A stretch of DNA of 64,000 nucleotides, from NCBI RefSeq assembly GCF_024198175.1, contig NZ_JAJVKV010000005.1, forward strand, positions 558,001 through 622,000. The letters run 5' to 3'. The notes under the pieces were generated by a model. It worked only from the letters and a program-made list of their open reading frames with translations, did not search any database and was not told the DNA's origin. A program made the position numbers and the translations under genes. Source of the DNA: Pyxidicoccus xibeiensis (GTDB taxonomy: Bacteria; Myxococcota; Myxococcia; Myxococcales; Myxococcaceae). This document shows, one piece after another, positions 18,170 to 28,688 of this stretch (the stretch's first letter is position 1; every line of letters starts with the position of its first letter).

Positions 18170-18532
18170 TCACCCCTTCTTCCGCCCCTGGGGCAGGGCA
18201 GGGGGCTCCTCCCGCTCCACCTTCACGCGGAACACCTCCCCACGCTGCTGCACCCCCACGCCTTCCGCGCGCAGGCGCTTCGCCTGCTCGTGTGCCACGA
18301 GGGGCGCCAGCGTCCCGTTCGAGCGGATGACCCGCCACCAGGGCACGTCCCGCTGCCGCGCGGGAGGCAGCCCCGTCAGCTCGTGCCCCACGCCCCGCGC
18401 CGCGCCCGGCCTGCCCGCGTAGAGCGCCACCTGCGCGTACGAGCGCACCTGCCCGCGCGGAATCGAGCGCACCGCCTTGAACACCGTCTCCGTGAAGGAC
18501 GGTGGTGCGTCGGACTTCGACTCGGGCTTCAT
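18170..18532 (-). CDS. Alkyltransferase-like protein (ATL), non-catalytic MGMT homologue
   Basis: The 120-residue protein matches the DNA-binding domain of O6-alkylguanine-DNA alkyltransferases: FTETVFKAVRSIPRGQVRSYAQVA at the start (here split for length as FTETVFKAVRSIP and RGQVRSYAQVA), then VGHELTGLP and PWWRVI. In true MGMT the last motif is PCHRV with the alkyl-accepting Cys; here Trp takes that position, the hallmark of ATL proteins, which bind O6-alkylguanine and flag it for nucleotide excision repair. ATG 18,532 is taken as start; a GTG 51 nt upstream would add an unconserved stretch. The C-terminus is Lys/Arg-rich. It lies between rpoD and the tRNA, leftward. Confidence 0.85.
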   Translation of the reverse strand: MKPESKSDAPPSFTETVFKAVRSIPRGQVRSYAQVALYAGRPGAARGVGHELTGLPPARQRDVPWWRVIRSNGTLAPLVAHEQAKRLRAEGVGVQQRGEVFRVKVEREEPPALPQGRKKG

Positions 18533-18586
18533 CGTCTTCACAGCGCGTCGGAGGAGGGCCACGACCCCGGACTCTAGAAACACGAA

Positions 18587-18617
18587 GGCCCCCGGTCCAT
18601 GAAAGGAACCGGAGGCC
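18587..18617 (-). terminator. Hairpin terminator downstream of rpoD
   Basis: A 10-bp stem with one mismatch (GGCCTCCGGT / ACCGGGGGCC on the minus strand) and an 11-nt loop follows the rpoD stop by about 64 nt. It is followed by a T-enriched stretch (TTCGTGTTTC), consistent with Rho-independent termination. Confidence 0.55.
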
Positions 18618-18680
18618 CAGGTGCTGCACCGCTGGAGCCTGCCTGCGGTCGCTCAAGCGCCGCGGGCCGTCACTCCAGCC

Positions 18681-20813
<2,133 letters not shown>

Positions 20814-20905
20814 TCGGGTACTTCTCCTTAGGAAATTCAGGGGCTTGAGGCCAGGGGCGAGCCGGCCGATCTACCGCAAAGTCAGGGTTTCTTACAAACG
20901 CGAAC

Positions 20906-22711
20906 TCAAACCGGTTGCATGGGCGCCTTTGTTCCCGAGGAGGCGGGCTTGAGCTCTTCCAGGACACGCTTCTTGAGGGCCAACAGTTCCACGCGCTCCG
21001 TCAGGAGCTCGCGCGTCTCCTCCGTGAGGTCAAACGCCCCCGGCGTCTGCTCCGTCGCACGTCTTATATAAGCGAGCCTCTCGTCGATGCGCCGCACCAT
21101 GATTTCCCTGCAGATGTTGGAGAAATCGTGGTCCAGCGTCATTCCCCGCTCGGGGAGCTGACGCCAGGCTTCCTCGACGGCGCGCTTCACCGCGTCTGAC
21201 GCCTCGTAGAGGGCGTCCTCGGTGCCGTGCCCGGACGTGGCATGGGCGAGCGCCATGCGCAGCCCCATGTGGGACAGCTCATCACAGACGCGGAAGGTGT
21301 CGCGGGCAAGCAGCCGTGAATCCCGGAGTATGGAGGCCACATAGAGCGTCTCCAGCCAGGGGGGCGGCTTCTCCGAGGGCTTTTCCGGCTGCTGCGCCGG
21401 GGCCCCTTGGGCGCCCTGGGGTGGGGGCTTGGGGCGCAGGTTGCGCAGGGAGTCTTCAACCACCCGTACCGTCCATCCAAAGCACGCGGCTATGGCCTTG
21501 AGGAACTCGTTGCGCTCCAGGCCTGGCACAAATTGACCTACCATGGGCTTGAGCCGATCCAGCGCCGCCATCTTCTCCTCGTAAGGCGACGCCGTGCCAT
21601 GAGGGAGGACGGTCGAGAACAGGTGGGTGGTGAGCGGCTGCGCGCTCTCGAGCAGACGCTCCACACCTTCCAACCCCTGGCGACGCGCGAAGGTGTCCGG
21701 GTCGTCGCCCTGGGGCAGCAGCGCCACCCGGGCGTCCGCCCCCGCGGCAAGCAGGGGACCGGCGAGCCGCTCGACAGCAGCGAGGCCGGCCTTGTCCCCA
21801 TCCAGCAGCAGGAAGAGCTTCTTCGCGTCCGCGCGCTTCAGCACCTGGAGGTGCCCGGCCGTGAGGTTGGTGGAGCACAGCGCCACCGAGTGGCGCACGC
21901 CCACCTGGTACAGGCCGATGCAGTCGAAGTAGCCCTCGACCAGGATGGCGGCCTTGCGCTTGTGGATTTCCTCCCGCGCCTGGTTCATCCCGAAGAGCGT
22001 CTCGCTCTTGTTGTAGATGCGCGACTCGCGCGAGTTGAGATACTTGGGGCCGTCCTCCCTGCCCACCAGGCGGCCACCGAAGGCGATGGCGCGGCCCTCG
22101 GGGGAGCGGATGGGGATGACGAGCCGGCCCCGGAAGAAGTCGATGTAGCCCTCGCCGGAGGAGCGCGGCGTCACCAGGCCCGCCTGCTGTCCCCACTCCA
22201 GCATGCCCTGCTTCTGGAAGCGGTCCGCCAGCAGGCTCCACGCGTCGGGCGCCCAGCCCAGCCCGAAGGCCATGGCCGTCTCTTCCGAGATGCCCCGGCT
22301 GGCGACGTAGGCGCGCGCCGCGCGGCCCTCGTCCTGCTGCCACAGCAGCGCGCGGAAGTGCTCGGCGGCGAAGTCCGTGGCGTCCTTGATGCGCTGGCGC
22401 TCCCGGACGCCGGGGTCCTCCTCGCCCTGCACGTCGATGCCCAGCTCCTGCGCCAGGTCCTTCACCGCGTCGACGAACGTCTTGCCCAGGTAGCGCTGGA
22501 CGAAGGACACCGCGTCGCCGCTCGCCCGGCAGCCATGGCAGAAGTAGAAGCGCTTCTCCGGCACCACGTAGAATGACGGCGTCTTCTCCTGGTGGAACGG
22601 ACAGCACGCCTTCCACTCGCGCCCGGCCTTCTTCAGCTCCACGTGGCGCGAGATGAGCGACACGAGGTCCACCCGGTCGAGGATTTCCTGGATTTTGTGT
22701 TCCGGAATCAC
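20906..22711 (-). CDS. dnaG: DNA primase DnaG
   Basis: Synthesises RNA primers for replication. The GTG at 22,711 is chosen because homologues begin IPEHKIQEILDRVD right there and GGGGTGG lies upstream; longer in-frame starts add a low-complexity Pro/Ala tail. The 601-residue protein has the CHC2 zinc finger Cys37-x2-His40-x17-Cys58-x2-Cys61 (CCPFHQEK ... FCHGC), the TOPRIM core with VEGYFDCI and the DGDKAG acidic motif (around residues 255-320), and a C-terminal helicase-interacting helical domain after a Pro/Gln linker. It lies between yqeY and rpoD, in the usual macromolecular synthesis order; a terminator upstream suggests its own promoter in the 22,712-22,950 gap. Confidence 0.96.
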   Translation of the reverse strand: MIPEHKIQEILDRVDLVSLISRHVELKKAGREWKACCPFHQEKTPSFYVVPEKRFYFCHGCRASGDAVSFVQRYLGKTFVDAVKDLAQELGIDVQGEEDPGVRERQRIKDATDFAAEHFRALLWQQDEGRAARAYVASRGISEETAMAFGLGWAPDAWSLLADRFQKQGMLEWGQQAGLVTPRSSGEGYIDFFRGRLVIPIRSPEGRAIAFGGRLVGREDGPKYLNSRESRIYNKSETLFGMNQAREEIHKRKAAILVEGYFDCIGLYQVGVRHSVALCSTNLTAGHLQVLKRADAKKLFLLLDGDKAGLAAVERLAGPLLAAGADARVALLPQGDDPDTFARRQGLEGVERLLESAQPLTTHLFSTVLPHGTASPYEEKMAALDRLKPMVGQFVPGLERNEFLKAIAACFGWTVRVVEDSLRNLRPKPPPQGAQGAPAQQPEKPSEKPPPWLETLYVASILRDSRLLARDTFRVCDELSHMGLRMALAHATSGHGTEDALYEASDAVKRAVEEAWRQLPERGMTLDHDFSNICREIMVRRIDERLAYIRRATEQTPGAFDLTEETRELLTERVELLALKKRVLEELKPASSGTKAPMQPV

Positions 22712-23023
22712 GGTTGCCACCCCCAGGCCCACGCGTAGGTAGGCGTAGGCATGACATCCTCGCATACGGGGCTGACGTCCCCCGGCGCCCGGGCGACCTG
22801 GCGGATCCTTCCCACAGGCAGGGAGGAGGGACGGCGGGGCAGGCGCGGGGAGGGGAGGGGCACGGCGTGACTCCTGGAGCCCGGTGGGGGCTGGCCCAGG
22901 CACTTAATGACGGGGGGGCGAGGGGGCAAGTTTCCGCCTCCCTGGCTGCCCGTGAAAAGCAACGGCGCCGCCGGTTTCCCGACAGCGCCGCGGCGTCACT
23001 GGAGCTTCAGGCTTCCGGACGGC
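22712..23023. other. Intergenic region between yqeY and dnaG
   Basis: About 310 bp with no credible gene. Its right part carries the yqeY terminator; the left part, rich in G/C runs, presumably carries the dnaG promoter, for which I see no convincing -35/-10 pair. Confidence 0.6.
22953..22989 (-). terminator. Rho-independent terminator of the rpsU-yqeY unit
   Basis: On the minus strand an 11-bp stem (GGCGCTGTCGG / CCGGCGGCGCC, two G-U pairs) closes a GAAA tetraloop and is followed by GTTGCTTTTC. It starts about 35 nt after the yqeY stop. This would separate rpsU-yqeY expression from dnaG-rpoD. Confidence 0.75.
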
Positions 23024-23485
23024 TCAGGGCGACAGCTTCGCGAGCTGGGCCTTCACGGCCTCGGAGATGGCGCGGCCCTCGGCCTTGCCCTGGAGCTTGG
23101 GGTTGAGGTTCTTCATCACCGCGCCCATGTCCTTGGGGCCCTTGGCGCCGACCTCGGCGATGGCGGCCTGGACCTCGGCGGTGAGCTCGTCGGCGGACAG
23201 CTGCTTGGGGAGGTAGTTCTGGAGGACGGTGATTTCCGCCTCCTCCTTCTCCGCCAGCTCCGGGCGACCGCCGGACTTGAACTGGTCGATGGAGTCACGG
23301 CGCTGCTTGATGAGGCCGGTGATGACGGTCTGGATGCCCGCGTCATCGAGCGCGGAGGCACCGGGCTCCACTTCCTTGTACTTCACGGCGCTCTTGAGCA
23401 TCCGCAGGACGCTGAGGGTGAGCTCGTTCTTGGACCGCATCGCGTCCTTCAGGTCCGCGTCGATCCGCTCCTTCAGGGTGGCCAT
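23024..23485 (-). CDS. yqeY: GatB/YqeY domain protein
   Basis: The 153-residue protein is a stand-alone YqeY, the tRNA-binding helical tail module also found at the end of GatB. Conserved features seen are MATLKERIDADLKDAMRSK at the start, LKQRRDSIDQFKSGGR-like IKQRRDSIDQFKSGGR, EKEEAEITVLQNYLPKQLS and the C-terminal GPKDMGAVMKNLNPKLQGKA segment (GAVMK...G.AEGR). ATG 23,485 has GAGGAG 8 nt upstream, better than an upstream in-frame start. Its position between rpsU and dnaG is common in Gram-positive and deltaproteobacterial genomes; a role in tRNA-dependent amidation is suspected for the family but unproven. Confidence 0.93.
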   Translation of the reverse strand: MATLKERIDADLKDAMRSKNELTLSVLRMLKSAVKYKEVEPGASALDDAGIQTVITGLIKQRRDSIDQFKSGGRPELAEKEEAEITVLQNYLPKQLSADELTAEVQAAIAEVGAKGPKDMGAVMKNLNPKLQGKAEGRAISEAVKAQLAKLSP

Positions 23486-23536
23486 GTCGCGACTCCTCAG
23501 GGGGAAGTGTGTTCGGGGACTGGACGACGGGAGCCA

Positions 23537-23563
23537 GGGCACCTGACAGCTTCAGGGGTGCCC
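23537..23563 (-). terminator. Hairpin between rpsU and yqeY
   Basis: An imperfect inverted repeat (GGGCACC-TGA / TCA-GGGGTGCCC with a 2-nt bulge, 5-nt loop) lies in the 100-nt gap after rpsU. There is no U tract, so it could be an attenuator or processing signal that leaves rpsU message in excess. Confidence 0.4.
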
Positions 23564-23585
23564 CGGCTCGCGCGCGAGGCTCGCT

Positions 23586-23780
23586 CTAGAACGACTTGCG
23601 GGCCTTCTTCACAGCGCGCTTCTTGGCGGCGAGGGCCTTCTTCTTCCTCTTCACGGAAGGCTTCTCGTAGTGCTCGCGCTTGCGGATCTCGGAGAGGATT
23701 CCGGCCTTCTCGGTGGCCTTCTTGAAACGCTTGAGGGCGCTCTCGATGGACTCGCCTTCCTTGACTCGGATACCGGGCAT
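23586..23780 (-). CDS. rpsU: Small ribosomal subunit protein bS21
   Basis: The 64-residue, Lys/Arg-rich protein begins MPGIRVKEGESIESALKRF and contains KREHYEKPSVKRKKK, the bS21 signature. bS21 sits at the platform of the 30S subunit near the anti-Shine-Dalgarno helix. A near-perfect Shine-Dalgarno (AAGGAGGTGA) stands 4 nt before the ATG, which fixes the start against an in-frame upstream extension. It opens the cluster rpsU-yqeY-dnaG-rpoD. Confidence 0.97.
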   Translation of the reverse strand: MPGIRVKEGESIESALKRFKKATEKAGILSEIRKREHYEKPSVKRKKKALAAKKRAVKKARKSF

Positions 23781-23912
23781 GCTGTCACCTCCTTCCGCCG
23801 TGCGTAGATGTGGGTGTGAATCGTAAGGGGCAGCGGGTATGTCCCAGCGCCCGGGAAAACGCAAGGGCGCAGGACGAAAACGCTACTGCCGTTGGACTAG
23901 AGTGTCTGCCCT

Positions 23913-25520
23913 GTGAGCCCTGCCCTCCTCCTGGTGGTGCTCCTGGCGACCGGCCAGCAGGGCGGCACCGGGACGAAGGACTGTTGGATGTCCTGCCAGC
24001 GGCATGTGCAGGATTCCGCCACGCGTGCGCGGGCTTGTGCCGCGTGTCTGCCGGCCGGCCGGGTGGATGCCTGGGTGGCGGCCGTGGGCAGCATGCGGCC
24101 CGTCCCCCGCGAGCCGCTCGTCTCCGCCCGGAAGGACGCGGACTGGAGGGTGCGGTGGGCCGCGGTGCGGGCGGAGGCTCGCGCTCGCGGCGTCTCCGAG
24201 CGCCAGCAGCTGGCGGAGTGGGTGGTGGGGACGCCCTCGGCCTCGGCCTCGGAGCTGACCGCGTGTCTCACCGCCGCCCGAGCTGCCGCGGAGGCGGGCC
24301 AGTCCTCGGCGGACTTCCTCAAGGCGGCGGGCCCCCGGGGGCTGGAGGCCGCGGGCCGGGTGTGGGCGCGCCGCAACGCCATCCGCGAGGCGCTGGAGCT
24401 GGAGGTGTATGCGGAGGAGCTGTCCGTCCGGGGCGCGGCGCTCGCGCACCTGTCCGGCTTCCTGGGCCGGCGGCCGGCGCGGCTGGTGCTGGAGGCCCTC
24501 GAGTCCCGGCCGGAGAGCACGGACACCATCCCGGCCACCGCGCTGAAGGTCGTGGCCGAGCGCAAGCGGACCTCGGTGGGGCGCCTTTTGCTGGAGGAGG
24601 CGAAGCCGGCGGACGAGGCCCGCATCAACCGGCTCTTCGCCGTGTACTCGCGCGAGCTGGAGGCGCTGCAGCCGGAGCTGGCGGCGCCCGTCGCGCTCCA
24701 GCGCCGCAAGGCGGTGCAGGCCCTGCGGCTGTACGGGCCGCTGGCGCGCAAGGAGCTGGAGCGCGCGCTGGAGGACGCGGACCGGTGGGTGCGCATGGAT
24801 GCCGCCCGGTGGCTGGCGGAGACGGACGGGCTGACGCTGGGCGCCGCCGCCGAGCGCCGGCTGGAGACGAAGGACGCCGCCGTGGCCCGGCCCTGGCTGG
24901 AGGCGATGGTGCGCGAGAAGGGCTGCGCGGCCTTCTTCCTGGGCGTGGCGCGGGACACCCAGCAGCCACCGGCCCTGCGCGGCGACGCGCTGACGTACCT
25001 GGCGGAGTGTGACGAGGGCGCCCGCGAGCGCGCCGTCCGGCTCGCGCCCTTGCTCCACGACTCGCAGGCGCTGGTGCGGGCCGGGGCCGTCCGCGCGCTG
25101 GGGACACTGTCCTCCCGGCGCACGGAGGTGGCGGAGGCCACCACGCGTGCGCTCGAGGACCCGGCGCCGGAGGTGGTGGCCGCGGCGCTGGAGGTGGTGG
25201 CCGGGCAGCGCCAGTCGACGCGCGGGGACGAGGCCGCGGGGTTGCTCGGCTCGGAGCACCCGGCGGTGCGTGCCGCCGCCGCCCGGGCGCTGGAGCACAT
25301 CGGCCGCCCGCCGCACGTGAAGGAGCTGGCCGTGTGCCTGCGCGAGGACCCGGTGGCCGCCGTGCGCGTGGCCGCCGCGCAGGCGCTGGGCTACATCGGC
25401 GGGCCCCACGCCGCCGCCGCCCTGTCCGACGCGGCCACCCGCGACACGGACACCCACGTGCAGCACGTGTCGCGCGAGAGCCTGAAGCGGCTGGGCTTCG
25501 GGCCGGGCTCCAGGCTCTAG
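23913..25520 (+). CDS. Secreted HEAT-repeat protein
   Basis: The 535-residue protein starts at GTG 23,913 with a short signal-like segment (SPALLLVVLLATG). A Cys-rich patch (CWMSCQRH ... ACAACL, about 24-45) could bind a metal or form disulfides. The rest is a string of HEAT/PBS-lyase-like helical pairs (for example LVRAGAVRALGTLSSRR, PAVRAAAARALEHIG, AAVRVAAAQALGYIGG). Such repeats are scaffolds; no enzymatic motif is visible. It is divergent from rpsU and convergent with the diguanylate cyclase gene. The family is common in myxobacteria, but the role is unknown. Confidence 0.8.
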   Translation: MSPALLLVVLLATGQQGGTGTKDCWMSCQRHVQDSATRARACAACLPAGRVDAWVAAVGSMRPVPREPLVSARKDADWRVRWAAVRAEARARGVSERQQLAEWVVGTPSASASELTACLTAARAAAEAGQSSADFLKAAGPRGLEAAGRVWARRNAIREALELEVYAEELSVRGAALAHLSGFLGRRPARLVLEALESRPESTDTIPATALKVVAERKRTSVGRLLLEEAKPADEARINRLFAVYSRELEALQPELAAPVALQRRKAVQALRLYGPLARKELERALEDADRWVRMDAARWLAETDGLTLGAAAERRLETKDAAVARPWLEAMVREKGCAAFFLGVARDTQQPPALRGDALTYLAECDEGARERAVRLAPLLHDSQALVRAGAVRALGTLSSRRTEVAEATTRALEDPAPEVVAAALEVVAGQRQSTRGDEAAGLLGSEHPAVRAAAARALEHIGRPPHVKELAVCLREDPVAAVRVAAAQALGYIGGPHAAAALSDAATRDTDTHVQHVSRESLKRLGFGPGSRL

Positions 25521-25542
25521 GAAGAGGGCGGGGAGGGAGGCG

Positions 25543-26454
25543 TCAGAGGCCGCTGACGGCCTTGGCGTCCACGCGGTTGCGGCCCGCGCGCTTGGCCCGG
25601 TACAGGTACTTGTCCGCCGCGGCGATGAGGTCCTCGGGCTGGGAGAAGTCCGAGTCCAGCAGCGTGGCCACGCCCAGGCTGATGGTGACCTTGATGGGCG
25701 TGCCGCCGAAGACGAAGTCGGCCTTGTCCACCGCGTACCGGCAGCGCTCGGCGCATGCCAGCGCCTGCTCCTCGGCGGACTCGCGCAGCATCAGCGCGAA
25801 CTCCTCGCCGCCGTAGCGGGCGAGCAGGTCCTCGGTGCGCACCGTGTCCGCCACGCGCTGGGCGATGCGCGTGAGCACGTAGTCGCCCGCCGGGTGCCCG
25901 TACGCGTCGTTGATCTTCTTGAAGTGGTCCACGTCGAACAGCACGAGCGACAGCGGCACCCGGTGGCGCAGGCAGTAGCTGAACTCCTTGCGCACCGTCT
26001 CCAGGAAGTACTTCTTGTTGTAGACGCGGGTGAGGCCGTCGCGGGTGGCGGACTCGTAGATGCTGCGCTGGTACTGCTCCTCCAGCGCGTCCTGGATGGA
26101 GAACTTGAGGACGGTGTTGGAGCCGATCTGGATCTTGTCGCCGTCGTAGAGCGGCGCGGCGTTGACCTTCAGGCCGTTGAGGTACGTCCCGTTGGTGCTG
26201 GCCAGGTCCACCAACTGGAAGCGGCCGTCCCCCAGCGCCACCACCTTGGCGTGCTTGCGGGAGATGCCGTCATCCTCCACCTGGAACTGCGCCTCGGAGC
26301 TGCGCCCCAGGACGACTTCCGAGCGGTCCAGCTTGAACATCCGTCCGATGCCCGCCGCGGACTTGGCGCTGATGACGATCAGATACGCGCTCTGCTGCTG
26401 GGCGCTGCCCAGCAGGTCCGAAATGGAATGGACGGAAGTTTTCTCCTCGGACAT
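25543..26454 (-). CDS. FHA-GGDEF diguanylate cyclase
   Basis: Makes cyclic di-GMP from GTP. In the 303-residue protein an FHA domain (about 35-120; VVLGRSS ... ISRKHAKV ... ASTNGTYLNG) precedes a GGDEF domain (about 135-300) with DGLTRVYNKKYF, the metal-binding DVDHFKKIND and the catalytic signature GGEEF, so it should be active. The FHA domain implies docking to a phosphothreonine protein, linking c-di-GMP to Ser/Thr kinases. The inhibitory RxxD site five residues before GGEEF is not evident (the preceding residues are EDLLARY). ATG 26,454 has GGGAA 5-6 nt upstream. No TM segment, hence cytosolic. Confidence 0.93.
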   Translation of the reverse strand: MSEEKTSVHSISDLLGSAQQQSAYLIVISAKSAAGIGRMFKLDRSEVVLGRSSEAQFQVEDDGISRKHAKVVALGDGRFQLVDLASTNGTYLNGLKVNAAPLYDGDKIQIGSNTVLKFSIQDALEEQYQRSIYESATRDGLTRVYNKKYFLETVRKEFSYCLRHRVPLSLVLFDVDHFKKINDAYGHPAGDYVLTRIAQRVADTVRTEDLLARYGGEEFALMLRESAEEQALACAERCRYAVDKADFVFGGTPIKVTISLGVATLLDSDFSQPEDLIAAADKYLYRAKRAGRNRVDAKAVSGL

Positions 26455-26524
26455 CGCGCTTCCCATCTTACGGGCCGCCTTTTCGCGTCGGCAAGCATGC
26501 ATCCCTTCTCTTCATGACAGTCCG

Positions 26525-27586
26525 TCACTCCGCCCGTACCCGGCGCGTGGGCCGGCGGCGTCCGGGGCGGGCAGGGGGGACTGTCGGCCGTCCGACGGTC
26601 AGCTCGCCTGCCACCGGGGTCTGGATGAACCGGGCCAGGGCCTCCGGAGAGCGGGGGTGGTACGCCAGCCCCTGCATCAGCTTCACCAGGGCGGCGGAGG
26701 GGGTCAGGTCCGCGCCGCCCATGGCCCCTACGGCCAGCGCCTCCGCTCCGGATTCATAGAGGCTCAGGTCCACGCCGTTGCGGTACGCCTGGCTCACCAC
26801 GACGATGGGGACCCCCCGCTCCCGGGCCTGGAGGAAGAGGGGCTTGAGGGAGCGCCCCAGCTCGGGGTCGATGGGGAAGTTGCCCGCCCCGTAGGCCTCC
26901 AGCACCAGGCCGTGGACGTGGGGCAGCAGCTGCAGCGGCAGGGCGGGGTCCAGCCCGGGGAACACCTTCAAGAGGAAGACGCGCGGGTCCAGCTTCTCGA
27001 AGAGGCGGAAGGCGCCGCGCGGCTTGAGGCCCGGCTCGAAGGTGGCATCCACGCCCAGCGTGCCCAGCACGGGGCAGTTGGGGCTCTCGAAGGCGTCGTA
27101 CTCCGCCACCTTCACCTTGCGGGTGCGGTTGCCCCGGTACAGGTGCGAGTCGAAGCAGATGGTGACCTCGCGCGGACCCTGGAGCGCGGACAGCACCGCG
27201 TCGATGAGGTTGAGCCGCGCGTCCGAGCGGATTTCGCCCAGCGGCCGCTGCGAGCCCGTCAGCACCACCGGGCAGGGCGGGTTGCGCAACATGAAGGAGA
27301 GGGCGCTGGCCGTGTAGGCGAGCGTGTCCGTCCCATGGGTCACCACGGCCCCGTCGAAGTGGGGGAGGCGGTGGTGGAGGTGGGTGGCCATCCGGCTCCA
27401 CAGCTCCGGCTGCATCTCCGAGGAGTCGAGGTTGCTGAACAGCTCCAGCTCGATGTCGGCGAGCTGGAAGAGCTCCGGCACCCGGGACTTGAGCGTCTTG
27501 AAGAAGGCCGAGGGGCGCAGGGCGGACGGGCGACCGCCGGCCATCCCGAGCGTGCCCCCGGTGTGCAGCAGCAGGACTCTGGGCAT
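26525..27586 (-). CDS. ansA: Cytoplasmic L-asparaginase (type I)
   Basis: The 353-residue protein lacks a signal peptide. Active-site blocks are LLHTGGTLGM (first Thr) and VVTHGTDTLAYTASAL (Thr-Asp pair). The long substrate loops and QRP (TGSQRPLGE) segment fit type I, low-affinity enzymes that work inside the cell. ATG 27,586 is chosen over a TTG three codons upstream. The C-terminal 25 residues are Pro/Arg-rich and probably disordered. It is divergent from the thioredoxin-like lipoprotein gene at 27,643. Confidence 0.9.
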   Translation of the reverse strand: MPRVLLLHTGGTLGMAGGRPSALRPSAFFKTLKSRVPELFQLADIELELFSNLDSSEMQPELWSRMATHLHHRLPHFDGAVVTHGTDTLAYTASALSFMLRNPPCPVVLTGSQRPLGEIRSDARLNLIDAVLSALQGPREVTICFDSHLYRGNRTRKVKVAEYDAFESPNCPVLGTLGVDATFEPGLKPRGAFRLFEKLDPRVFLLKVFPGLDPALPLQLLPHVHGLVLEAYGAGNFPIDPELGRSLKPLFLQARERGVPIVVVSQAYRNGVDLSLYESGAEALAVGAMGGADLTPSAALVKLMQGLAYHPRSPEALARFIQTPVAGELTVGRPTVPPARPGRRRPTRRVRAE

Positions 27587-27642
27587 GATGGGCAAGGGGG
27601 CTTCCCTGCCAAGGCTGGCGTTCCTTTACAAGCCCCGCGAGC

Positions 27643-28680
27643 GTGGCTAAGACCCGCGCCGTGCTCCTTTCCTGCTGGAAGCGTGTCTTTCCCCTGCTGG
27701 CGGCCGCCGCCGTCCTGACGGGTCCGGGCTGCAAGAGCCCCGAGGGTGCCACTCCCGCCGGCTCCCAGGCCGCCGGCTCCCAGGCTCCCGCCTCGCCAGC
27801 CCCGAAGCCCTCGGCGCCGCCCGCCGCCTCGCCTCCGCCGGCCGCGCCCGCCGCGGCGCCCGCGGACCCGACGGCCGCCATCAGCGGGATTCCGGGCATG
27901 GACTTCTCGTCGCTGCCGCCCACGGCGAAGCGCGAGCTGGCCACCGTGATGACGGACGAGTTCTGCTACTGCGGCTGCCCCCACACGCTGGGCGCCTGCC
28001 TGAAGCAGCACACCGGCTGCCGCCACGCCAGGCGGATGGCCCGGCTGGCCGCGCGCATGGTGTCCGACGGCAGCCCCGCCACCGAGGTCATCGTCTCGCT
28101 GTCCCAGTACTACGCCGCCTTCCGGGACACGCGCGCGCAGTTCAAGGTGGACGAGCGGATGTGCATGGGCTCCGCGAGCGCCCCGGTGACGGTGGTGGAG
28201 TTCTCCGACTTCGAGTGCCCCTTCTGCGCCCGGGCCCGCCCGGTGCTGGAGGCCTTCGCGAAGAAGAACGCGCAGCAGGTGCGCTTCTGCTACCTGCCCT
28301 TCCCGCTGTCCAACCACGTCAACGCGGTGCCCGCCGCGACGGCGGCGCTGTGGGCCCGGGACCAGGGGAAGTTCTGGGAGATGCACGACGGCCTCTTCGA
28401 GCAGCAGGAGAACCTCAAGCCGGAGGCGCTGCCCGCGCTGGCCACGAAGCTGGGGCTGGACGGCAGCAAGCTGGCGGCGGCGCTCAAGTCGGACGCCTAC
28501 AAGCAGGAGCTGGAGGGCTTCCGCAACCAGGGCCGCGCCGCCGGACTCAGCGGCACGCCCTCCGTGTTCTTCAACGGGCGCCCGGTCGACCTCGGCTTCA
28601 TCCAGGAAGAGATGCTCACGCACAGCCTGGAGGACGAGCTGGAGTGGCGCACCAACAACAACGCCTGGGGCGCTGACTGA
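27643..28680 (+). CDS. CcmH-like/DsbA-like fusion lipoprotein
   Basis: The 345-residue protein starts at GTG 27,643 (GTG 27,661 possible), with an N-terminal hydrophobic segment ending in Cys30 of a weak lipobox, then a Pro/Ala-rich spacer (32-78). A Cys-rich domain (about 95-165: EFCYCGCPHTLGACLKQH, then SDGSPATEVIVSLSQYYAAF) resembles the CcmH cytochrome c maturation domain. A DsbA/thioredoxin-fold domain (about 180-340) follows with redox motif Cys192-Pro-Phe-Cys195 and cis-Pro segment GTPSVFFNG. The likely job is thiol-disulfide exchange in the periplasm, possibly for apocytochromes. It is 8 nt upstream of the DUF4388 gene and so probably cotranscribed with it and truD. Confidence 0.85.
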   Translation: MAKTRAVLLSCWKRVFPLLAAAAVLTGPGCKSPEGATPAGSQAAGSQAPASPAPKPSAPPAASPPPAAPAAAPADPTAAISGIPGMDFSSLPPTAKRELATVMTDEFCYCGCPHTLGACLKQHTGCRHARRMARLAARMVSDGSPATEVIVSLSQYYAAFRDTRAQFKVDERMCMGSASAPVTVVEFSDFECPFCARARPVLEAFAKKNAQQVRFCYLPFPLSNHVNAVPAATAALWARDQGKFWEMHDGLFEQQENLKPEALPALATKLGLDGSKLAAALKSDAYKQELEGFRNQGRAAGLSGTPSVFFNGRPVDLGFIQEEMLTHSLEDELEWRTNNNAWGAD

Positions 28681-28688
28681 CCGCGGGA

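Noticed and set aside
18170..18532. O6-methylguanine-DNA methyltransferase activity
   Set aside because: The active-site Cys is replaced (PWWRV), so the protein cannot accept an alkyl group.
20814..20905. A sigma70 promoter for rpoD (TTGTAA with a 17-bp spacer to GTAGAT)
   Set aside because: The -10 element matches the consensus at only two of six positions.
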